Of a stretch of DNA of 27,461 bases, positions 16,250 to 22,794 are shown one piece after another. Numbering within the stretch: the first letter of the stretch is position 1; every line of letters starts with the position of its first letter. The translations under genes and the position numbers were made by a program. This stretch comes from Citreimonas sp042096055 (lineage in GTDB: Bacteria; Pseudomonadota; Alphaproteobacteria; Rhodobacterales; Rhodobacteraceae): the NCBI RefSeq assembly GCF_042096055.1, contig NZ_JBELMH010000046.1, positions 1 to 27,461 on the forward strand, in the 5' to 3' direction. The notes under the pieces were generated by a model. The model was not told where the DNA came from, did not search any database, and saw nothing but the letters and a program-made list of their open reading frames with translations.

Positions 16250-17539
16250 TCACGGCAGAAGCAGCGTTTCCAGCGCCCGGCCCATCACCCGCGCGCTGGC
16301 GATCATGTCCGTGACCGAGACCCATTCGTCGGGCTTGTGCGCCATCTCGAGCACGCCGGGCCCGTAGGCGATGCAGTTCTTCAGCCGGCCGATGCGGTCG
16401 ATGTGCTTCTGGTCGTAGGAGCCGGGCGAGGCGACGTAGGCCGGGTCGTGGCCGGTCACCGCGCGGATCGCGCCCGCGACGGTGGTCACGACCGGCGCGT
16501 CGCGGTCGGTCATCGAGGGGGTGATGCGGTTGATCTCGCGCACGGAATAGTCGAAGCGCGGGCGGGTTTCGCGCAAGGCTTCCAGAACGGCGATCACCTC
16601 GGCCTGCACGTCCTCGAATGTCTCCTCGATCAGGTAGCGGCGGTCGATGGCGATGCGGCACGAATCCGGCACGCAGGCCGAGGGCAGGCCGGTGTAATCC
16701 GTCGCCTGCTCGGGCTCGCCGCCGTGGATCGAGTTGATGTTGAGCGTCGCCTGCCGCGCGCCGTCGGGAATGACCGGCATGTCGGTGCGGCGATTGGCGA
16801 GCGCGGGGAACAGGTCACGCTCGAACGCGTCCAGCACGGCGCCCATGTGGCGCACGGCGCAATCGCCCAGGAACGGCATCGAGCCGTGCGCGATCTCGCC
16901 CTTGGTCTCGATCTCGGCCCACCAGCCGCCGCGATGGCCGAGGCAGATGCGGTCGTGGCCCAGCGGTTCGGGGATGATGACGTGCTGCACGCGGGCGGGA
17001 TCGAAGAAGCCCTGTTCGGCCAGGTAGGCGACGCCGCCATAGCCGCCCGATTCCTCGTCGGCGGTGCCGCTGATCTCGATCGCGCCGGCGAAGTCGGGGT
17101 GTTCTTCCAGGAATGCCTCGGCCGCGATGATCGACGCGGCGAGGCCGCCCTTCATGTCGCAGGTGCCGCGGCCGTAGATGCGGTCGCCGTCGAGTTCCGC
17201 GCCGAAGGGATCGCGGGTCCAGCCGCTGCCCACCTCGACCACGTCGGTGTGCGAGTTGAAGTGCACGCAGTCGCCCGGGCGCGTGCCCTCGCGCCGTGCG
17301 ACGATGTTCCAGCGCGGATGCGCGTCGCTGTCGCCGGGGGCGCCTTCCGCGCGGACCAGCTGGCAGTCGAAGCCGCACGGCGCCAGCCGGTCGCGGAGCA
17401 GCTCGCAGATGTCGCGGTAGAGGTCGCCGGGCGGGTTCAGCGTGGGGATGCGCACCAGCGCCTGAGTCAGCGCGATCAGCTCGTCGCGCTTGCCCGCGAT
17501 GCGGTTACCCAGCGGATCGCGTTCCTGCCCTGCATCCAT
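16250..17539 (-). CDS. M20 family deacylase (ArgE/DapE type)
   Basis: A 429-residue zinc-dependent amidohydrolase of the acetylornithine deacetylase/succinyl-diaminopimelate desuccinylase class. The metal and catalytic residues are in place: NSHTD (His97, Asp99), GRGTCDMKGG (Asp128), DEESGG (Glu162, Glu163), Glu191 in IIPEPLG, and His401 in HKPDEW. The family removes acyl groups from amino acids or splits small peptides in the cytoplasm. Which of these it does cannot be read from sequence. AGGAGA nine bases before ATG 17539 supports the start; the open frame upstream to 17977 is antisense or out-of-frame noise over the DUF2125 gene. It lies 167 bases upstream of the peptide-binding protein on the same strand, so a shared role in peptide or acyl-amino-acid use is possible. 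Confidence 0.93.
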   Translation of the reverse strand: MDAGQERDPLGNRIAGKRDELIALTQALVRIPTLNPPGDLYRDICELLRDRLAPCGFDCQLVRAEGAPGDSDAHPRWNIVARREGTRPGDCVHFNSHTDVVEVGSGWTRDPFGAELDGDRIYGRGTCDMKGGLAASIIAAEAFLEEHPDFAGAIEISGTADEESGGYGGVAYLAEQGFFDPARVQHVIIPEPLGHDRICLGHRGGWWAEIETKGEIAHGSMPFLGDCAVRHMGAVLDAFERDLFPALANRRTDMPVIPDGARQATLNINSIHGGEPEQATDYTGLPSACVPDSCRIAIDRRYLIEETFEDVQAEVIAVLEALRETRPRFDYSVREINRITPSMTDRDAPVVTTVAGAIRAVTGHDPAYVASPGSYDQKHIDRIGRLKNCIAYGPGVLEMAHKPDEWVSVTDMIASARVMGRALETLLLP

Positions 17540-17624
17540 GCGTTCGGTCTCCTGCGCCGTTTTCCCGTGTTCGGGCGGCACCTTCCCGGTCCGCGCGGGC
17601 GGGCGCAAGAGGCGGCGGGCGGGA

Positions 17625-18584
17625 TCAGGGCAGGCGCAGGCGCGGTGCCTCGCCGATGGGCACGGGGCCGATGCGGACCATGCCGTCGTCGAAGCGCAGC
17701 GGCAGGTCGAGCGTGTCGGGGTTGCCCGACAGTTGCGCCACCAGCGCCAGCCCCTGTTCCAGCGTGCCGGCGAGCGAGGCGGGCAGGCGCCCGGCCTCGA
17801 CCGCGGCATCCAGAAGCGCGCGCCAGTTCTCGGCCCGCAGGGCAAGCTCGCCCGTGGGGCGGCCGGCCTCGTCGATGTCGAGATCGCCGGCGACGCGCAG
17901 GAACAGCTCGCCCTTCCGGTACTCGGCGGTGCGCAGGTCGAGCGTAGTGGGCTGCGGGCGGCCGGATTCCAGCGCATCGCGCGTCCAGGGCCGGTCGAAG
18001 CCGATGGTCGCCTGCAGCGCCAGCCCGTCGGCCGCGCCGCCCGCCACGCCGCCGGCGGCGGCGTCGGCCGAGATGCCGATGCGGTAGACCTGCGTGGCCT
18101 CGTCCACGGCCGCCAGACCGGCGGTCAGACCGGCCAGCGCCAGGTCGTGGCCCGGCCCGTCGACGTTCAGCACGTCGGCCTCGAGCCCGGCGCGCTGCAC
18201 GGTGTCGCCGTCGCCCAGCACCACGCTGGCGCGCAGCCCGTCGGCGTCGATGGCGTAGACGTCGCCCTCGTTCGAAACGGTCTGCGTTTCGGGAAAGACC
18301 AGGATCGCGTGGTCCGGGCGGTAGACCAGCTGGAGGACCTGGAAGAACGGCGCGTTCCAGGCAAGACCCGTGTCGGGGTCGGCCAGCGCGAGGTCGGTGA
18401 AGGTGGCGTCGAGCCGGTTGGGAAAGCCGCGCACGAAGAGATCGGTGTAGTCGGCCTGCCAGCCCTCGGCGCGGCGGGCGTCGAACCAGCCCTCGATCTC
18501 GGCCCGCAGGGCATGCGCCGACCAGAACCAGAATCCGGCCCAGGCCAGGGCCGCCGCCACCACCACGAACGCCAACCGTTTCAT
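17625..18584 (-). CDS. DUF2125 domain protein
   Basis: A 319-residue protein with an N-terminal hydrophobic segment (about 3-22, LAFVVVAAALAWAGFWFW), which is an anchor or uncleaved signal, and a periplasmic remainder. Blocks such as WFDARRAEGWQADYTDLFVRGFPNRLDATFTDL (here in outline: W-F-D-A-R-R, G-W and the conserved RGFPNRLD) and LAWNAPFFQVLQLVYRPDHA fit DUF2125, a family of unknown function in alphaproteobacteria. GGAAGGGG before ATG 18584 supports this start over an in-frame ATG at 18599. It is divergent from chaC with a 92-base gap and lies 85 bases upstream of the M20 gene on the same strand. Confidence 0.82.
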   Translation of the reverse strand: MKRLAFVVVAAALAWAGFWFWSAHALRAEIEGWFDARRAEGWQADYTDLFVRGFPNRLDATFTDLALADPDTGLAWNAPFFQVLQLVYRPDHAILVFPETQTVSNEGDVYAIDADGLRASVVLGDGDTVQRAGLEADVLNVDGPGHDLALAGLTAGLAAVDEATQVYRIGISADAAAGGVAGGAADGLALQATIGFDRPWTRDALESGRPQPTTLDLRTAEYRKGELFLRVAGDLDIDEAGRPTGELALRAENWRALLDAAVEAGRLPASLAGTLEQGLALVAQLSGNPDTLDLPLRFDDGMVRIGPVPIGEAPRLRLP

Positions 18585-18676
18585 CGCAACCCCTTCCACC
18601 GGCCTTCGCGGTGATCTAAGCCCCCGGCGAGCGAAGGGAAAGGGCGGATGCCCGCGCCAGACAAGGAGCCTCGTGC

Positions 18677-19204
18677 ATGACGCTGTGGGTCTTCGGCTAC
18701 GGATCGCTGCTGTGGAACCCCGGGTTCCCGGTGGCCGAACAGCGCCACGCGCGGCTGGCCGACTACGCGCGCAGCTTCTGCATGCGCTCGATCCACCATC
18801 GCGGCACGCCCGAGCAGCCGGGGCTGGTGCTGGCGCTGGACCAGCATCCCGGGTCTGTCTGCGAGGGGCTGGCGCTGCGCGCCGAGCCGGGCACCGAGGA
18901 CGCGACGCTGACCTACCTGCGCGAGCGCGAGCTGGTGTCGTCGGCCTACCTGGAACGCATCCTGCCGGTTGATCTGGCCGACGGCACCCGGGTGCAGGCG
19001 GTGGCCTACGTGATCGACCCCGACCACGAGCAGTACTGCACCCTGACGCTGGACCAGCAGGCGACGATCATCGCGCGGGCGCATGGCGGGCGTGGGCCGA
19101 ACCCGGACTATCTTTACAACACCGCCCGGCATCTGTCCGAGCTGGGCATCCCCGATCCGGAACTGGACTGGCTGGTCGAACGCGTGCGGCATCTTAACGG
19201 ATAA
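18677..19204 (+). CDS. chaC: ChaC-like gamma-glutamylcyclotransferase
   Basis: A 175-residue cytosolic enzyme. The ChaC hallmarks are WVFGYGSLLWNPGF at the start (YGSLLW, residues 8-13, the substrate loop), FCMRSIHHRGTPEQPGLVLA, and YLRERE (80-85), which carries the likely catalytic Glu85. ChaC enzymes split glutathione into 5-oxoproline and Cys-Gly. The length is somewhat short for bacterial ChaC but all key blocks are present. AAGGAG at 18663-18668 supports the ATG. It reads in the same direction as the ExbB-like gene 64 bases downstream, but a promoter-like sequence lies between them. Confidence 0.9.
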   Translation: MTLWVFGYGSLLWNPGFPVAEQRHARLADYARSFCMRSIHHRGTPEQPGLVLALDQHPGSVCEGLALRAEPGTEDATLTYLRERELVSSAYLERILPVDLADGTRVQAVAYVIDPDHEQYCTLTLDQQATIIARAHGGRGPNPDYLYNTARHLSELGIPDPELDWLVERVRHLNG

Positions 19205-19208
19205 CCGC

Positions 19209-19237
19209 TTGGCTTCCCGGGGCGCGCCCTCTAGGTT
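19209..19237 (+). promoter_or_regulatory. Candidate promoter of the ExbB-like/OmpA-like pair
   Basis: TTGGCT (19209-19214) and TAGGTT (19232-19237) are 17 bases apart, a spacing and style usual for housekeeping promoters in high-GC alphaproteobacteria. The leader would be about 25 bases. This would let the motor pair be expressed apart from chaC. Inferred. Confidence 0.35.
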
Positions 19238-19268
19238 CGCTGCACTGCAACGACGAGGCGCGCGCCCG

Positions 19269-20444
19269 ATGGATCAGGCCGATCTCGAGGCCAGACTGCA
19301 ATTCTCACAGCCCGTCCGGCAGGTCGTGCTGATGCTTCTCGTTCTCGGGTTGTCGATCGCTGGCTCGATCGTCGCGCTGCCGCGGGTGCTGCCGGTGTTC
19401 GAGAGCAACCCGTGGTTGAACGGGTTCATCCTGCTGGTCTTCATCGTGGGCGTGGTGGCGTGCTTCTGGCAGGTGGCGCAGCTGATCTACTCGGTCCGCT
19501 GGATCGAACGCTTCGCGGCCGAGGGCGGGTCGGAGACCGGCGCGCCGCAGCTGCTGGCGCCGCTGGCGCAGCTTCTGGGCCGGCGCGACCGGCGGATGCA
19601 GATCACCACCACCTCGACGCGCTCGATCCTCGATTCGGTCGCCCAGCGGATCGACGAGGCGCGCGAGATCACGCGCTACATCGTGTCGCTGCTGATCTTC
19701 CTCGGCCTGCTGGGCACGTTCTATGGCCTCGCGACCACCGTGCCGGCGCTGGTCGACACGATCCGCAACCTCGCCCCGCAGGAGGGCGAGGAGGGCGTCG
19801 CGGTCTTCTCGCGGCTGATGAGCGGCCTCGAGGCGCAGCTGGGCGGCATGGGCGTGGCCTTCGCGTCGTCGCTGCTGGGGCTTGCGTGCTCGCTGATCGT
19901 GGGGCTGCTGGAACTCTTTGCCGGGCACGGGCAGAACCGCTTCTACCGCGAGCTCGAGGAATGGCTGAGCTCGATCACCCGGCTGGGATTCTCGTCCGAC
20001 AGCGACGGGCCGGACCTGGGCGCCGCCGGCGTCGTGCTGGACCGCATGGCCGAGCAGATGGAGCGGCTGCAATACCTCTTCACCCAGTCCGAGCAGGGCC
20101 GGTCCGAGGTCGACAACCGGCTGGCGCAGCTGGCCGACAGCGTGGAACGCCTGACCGAGAGGATCGAGGCAAGCTCGCCCTCGGCGTCGTCGCTGGCGCG
20201 CATCGCGGAAGGGCAGGAACTGCTGGCCGAGGCAATCCGCGAGAAGGAGACGTCCGAGGGACTGGACGCGGAAAGCCGGATGCGCCTGCGGTCGATCGAC
20301 GTGCAGATGCTGCGCATCCTGGAAGAACTCGCCGCCGGCCGGCAGGAGACGATGGCCGAGCTGCGCACCGATCTTTCGGCGCTGACGCGCAGCGTCAACC
20401 AGATCGCGCGCGGCGCGCGGCGCAACGGCGGCGAAGGGGGCTGA
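19269..20444 (+). CDS. MotA/TolQ/ExbB-family proton channel protein with cytoplasmic coiled tail
   Basis: A 391-residue inner-membrane protein. Four hydrophobic helices lie near 18-40, 50-72, 136-160 and 195-219. The third, YIVSLLIFLGLLGTFYGLAT, and the fourth, GMGVAFASSLLGLACSLIVG, are the conserved helices of the MotA/TolQ/ExbB family, which form the pore around the Asp-bearing partner. After residue 225 a polar tail of about 165 residues, rich in Glu, Arg and Leu (MERLQYLFTQSEQ, LAQLADSVERLTERIE), is probably a cytoplasmic coiled coil; this is longer than in ExbB or TolQ. GAGG lies about ten bases before the ATG. The partner gene starts three bases after the stop, so a two-subunit stator is very likely. 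Its client is unknown; there are no flagellar, Tol or TonB genes here. Confidence 0.85.
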   Translation: MDQADLEARLQFSQPVRQVVLMLLVLGLSIAGSIVALPRVLPVFESNPWLNGFILLVFIVGVVACFWQVAQLIYSVRWIERFAAEGGSETGAPQLLAPLAQLLGRRDRRMQITTTSTRSILDSVAQRIDEAREITRYIVSLLIFLGLLGTFYGLATTVPALVDTIRNLAPQEGEEGVAVFSRLMSGLEAQLGGMGVAFASSLLGLACSLIVGLLELFAGHGQNRFYRELEEWLSSITRLGFSSDSDGPDLGAAGVVLDRMAEQMERLQYLFTQSEQGRSEVDNRLAQLADSVERLTERIEASSPSASSLARIAEGQELLAEAIREKETSEGLDAESRMRLRSIDVQMLRILEELAAGRQETMAELRTDLSALTRSVNQIARGARRNGGEGG

Positions 20445-20447
20445 TCC

Positions 20448-22700
20448 ATGGCCCTGTCCCGGCGCACCGGCGGGCGGCTGCAATCGTCCATCTGGCCCGG
20501 CTTCGTGGACGCCATGACCGGTCTTCTGCTGGTCCTGACCTTCGTGCTGTCGATCTTCATGGTGATCCAGTTCGTCCTGAACGAGACGATCTCGGGGCAG
20601 GACGCGCAGCTTGACCAGCAGCAGCAGGAAATCTCGCGCCGCGACGACGAGCTGGCCTCGCTGTCGGCCGAGGTCGAGCAGCTGGCCCGCGCGCTGGGCG
20701 TCTCCGAGCGCGAGAACAACGCGCTGACCGACCGGCTGGGCACGCTCGAGGCGAACCTGTCGGACACCGAGACGCGGCTGGCCGAGCAGGGGCGCCTGAT
20801 CGACACGCTGACCGCGACGCGCGACCGGCAGGCGGCCGAGCTGGAGGCCGCGCAGGGGCGCATCGCGTCCTTCGAGGAGCAGGTCGCGAGCCTTCTGGAC
20901 CAGCGCGACGACGCCCGCGCGCGCAGCGCCGACCTGGCCGAGGAACGCGACGCCGCGCGCAGCACGATCGCCGACCTGCGCGCCACGCAGGAGGAATTGC
21001 AGGCGGCGCGCGACCAGGCGCTGTCCGAGCGCGAGGCGCTGGACCTGGCGCTGGCGCAGGCGCGATCGGAAATGGACGACCAGGTCGAGGCCGCGCGCCT
21101 CGCCGCCGCCCGGCGCGAGGCGCTGGAGGCGCTGGTGGCCGACCTGCGGGCGCAGAACGCCGATGCCGAGGCGCAGGTCGGCAGCCTGACCACCCGCGTC
21201 GAGGACCTGCAGCAGACGCTCAGCGAGGAAGAAGCGCAGCGGCTGGCCGAGGCCGAGGCCGCGCAGGCGCTGCGCCGACGGCTGGAAGAGGCCGATGCCG
21301 AGCTGACCGCGATGACCATGTCGCTGGAGCAGGAGCGCGCCCGCGCCGAGGAAACGCTGACCCTGCTGGCCGCCGCGCGCGAGGCCGAGGACGACCTCAA
21401 CGCGCGCCTTGCCGCGGCCCTGGTCGCGGGCGAGGACGAGACCCGCGCGCTGCAAGACCGGATCGACGCGCAGGCCGAGCAGATCGCGACGCTGGAATCG
21501 CGGCTGGGCGAGACGACGGCCCAGGCCGAGCGTGACGTGGCCGCCGCGCGGACCGAGGCGCAGGCGGCCGAGACGCGGATGTCGGACCTGTCGGCGCAAC
21601 TGGCCCGCGCTCTGGCGCGCGTGACCGAGGCCGAGGCGCTGGAATCCGAGGTCGAATCCCTGCGCGAACGCAACAGCGCGCTGACCGCCGAGGTCGAGTC
21701 CGCCGGGTCGGATGCACAGGCGGTGGCGGCGCTGCGCGATCAGCTTGCCGAGGCCGAGGCGCGCGCCGAGGACCGTGTCGAGGCGGCGCGCTCGCTGGAA
21801 GAGCAGCTGGCCTCGGCGCTGGCCGCCCGGATGGACGATCGCGCGACGCTGGAAGAGACGCGCGCGCGCCTGACCGAGGCGCTGGCCGCGCAGCGCGCCG
21901 CCGAGGCCGCCGCCGAGGAGCGCCTGGACGAGGCCGAGCAGCGCGCGACGCTGCTGGCCCAGGCCCGCGACACGCTGGATCGGTCGAACGCACGCGCCGA
22001 CGAGGCCGAGATGCAGGCGGAACTGCTGAACCAGCAGGTAGCCGCGCTGCGCCGGCAATTGCAGGACCTGCAGGGCATCCTGGGCGAGAGCCGCGCGCGC
22101 GACGAGGCGGCGCAGGTGCGGCTGGAGAATCTGGGCTCGGAGCTCAACGCGGCCCTGGCGCGGGCGGCGGCCGAGGAGCGCCGCCGGCGCGAGCTGGAGC
22201 AGGCCGAGCGCGAGCGGCTTGAGGCGCAGGCGCGCGACCTGGAACGCTACCGCTCGGACTTCTTCGGGCGGCTGCGCGACGTGATCGCCGACACCGAGGG
22301 CGTGCGGATCGAGGGAGACCGGTTCGTGTTCTCGTCCGAGGTGCTGTTCGACGTGGGCTCGGCCGAGCTGTCGGCGGCGGGGCAGGCGGAACTGGCGAAC
22401 ATCGCCGGCATCCTGCGCGGCATCGCCGAGGACATCCCGCCCGAGATCGACTGGGTGATCCGCGTGGACGGGCATACTGACGACATCCCGTTGCGCGCCA
22501 ACGCGCGGTTCGAAGACAACTGGGAACTGAGCCAGGCGCGGGCGCTGTCGGTGGTGCGCTACATGATCGACGACCTGGGCATCCCGCCCGACCGGCTAGC
22601 CGCGAACGGCTTCGGGCAATATCAGCCGATCGACCCGGCCGACACCGCCGCTGCGCGGGCGCAGAACCGGCGGATCGAGCTGAAGCTGACCGAGCGCTGA
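20448..22700 (+). CDS. MotB-like protein: Asp-bearing helix, giant coiled coil, OmpA peptidoglycan-binding domain
   Basis: A 750-residue protein. After a short cytoplasmic start, a single helix (about 18-44) begins WPGFVDAMTGLLLVLTFVLS; Asp21 sits where MotB, TolR and ExbD carry the proton-binding Asp. Residues about 50-610 are almost unbroken Ala/Glu/Arg/Leu-rich heptad-like sequence with few Pro or Gly, so a very long coiled coil is predicted in the periplasm. Residues about 624-748 are an OmpA-like domain: FSSEVLFDVGSAELS, VDGHTDDIPL (Asp674-Leu682), NWELSQARALSVV (Arg698) and NRRIELKLTE, the residues that hold peptidoglycan diaminopimelate. GGGGG lies just before the start, three bases after the channel gene. 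It is therefore a stator anchored to the cell wall. The coiled coil is what sets it apart from MotB, about 300 residues long. Confidence 0.88.
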   Translation: MALSRRTGGRLQSSIWPGFVDAMTGLLLVLTFVLSIFMVIQFVLNETISGQDAQLDQQQQEISRRDDELASLSAEVEQLARALGVSERENNALTDRLGTLEANLSDTETRLAEQGRLIDTLTATRDRQAAELEAAQGRIASFEEQVASLLDQRDDARARSADLAEERDAARSTIADLRATQEELQAARDQALSEREALDLALAQARSEMDDQVEAARLAAARREALEALVADLRAQNADAEAQVGSLTTRVEDLQQTLSEEEAQRLAEAEAAQALRRRLEEADAELTAMTMSLEQERARAEETLTLLAAAREAEDDLNARLAAALVAGEDETRALQDRIDAQAEQIATLESRLGETTAQAERDVAAARTEAQAAETRMSDLSAQLARALARVTEAEALESEVESLRERNSALTAEVESAGSDAQAVAALRDQLAEAEARAEDRVEAARSLEEQLASALAARMDDRATLEETRARLTEALAAQRAAEAAAEERLDEAEQRATLLAQARDTLDRSNARADEAEMQAELLNQQVAALRRQLQDLQGILGESRARDEAAQVRLENLGSELNAALARAAAEERRRRELEQAERERLEAQARDLERYRSDFFGRLRDVIADTEGVRIEGDRFVFSSEVLFDVGSAELSAAGQAELANIAGILRGIAEDIPPEIDWVIRVDGHTDDIPLRANARFEDNWELSQARALSVVRYMIDDLGIPPDRLAANGFGQYQPIDPADTAAARAQNRRIELKLTER

Positions 22701-22717
22701 GGCCGGCACACGGCGCT

Positions 22718-22733
22718 CGTGCCATTCGGCACG
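22718..22733. terminator. Small hairpin after the OmpA-like gene
   Basis: CGTGCC and GGCACG pair around ATTC, 18 bases past the stop of the OmpA-like gene. There is no U-tract. It may help to end that transcript. Confidence 0.3.
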
Positions 22734-22767
22734 TCGCCCCGCCCGCCGTCCCCGGCCGTTCGCGCGT

Positions 22768-22794
22768 TGAGCGGGGGCAGCGCCCCGGCGCTCA
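22768..22794. terminator. Hairpin spanning the parC stop codon
   Basis: TGAGCG pairs with CGCTCA (outer) and GGGGC with GCCCC (inner, loop AGC), giving 11 bp with a two-base GG bulge. The structure includes the parC stop (22792-22794) and faces the convergent OmpA-like gene. No U-tract follows on either strand, so a terminator role is plausible but unproven. Confidence 0.4.

Noticed and set aside
19305..22475. A 1056-codon reading frame antisense to the ExbB/OmpA-like pair
   Set aside because: It is a by-product of GC-rich codon bias. The peptide is Arg/Gln/Leu-rich without domains, and the sense strand encodes recognisable proteins.
19269..22700. Zorya-type antiphage system (ZorA/ZorB)
   Set aside because: The channel protein with a tail and the OmpA-domain partner resemble ZorA and ZorB, but no ZorC, ZorD or ZorE gene follows. 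The next gene is parC, the one before is chaC, and here the very long coil is in the MotB-like subunit and not in the channel protein.
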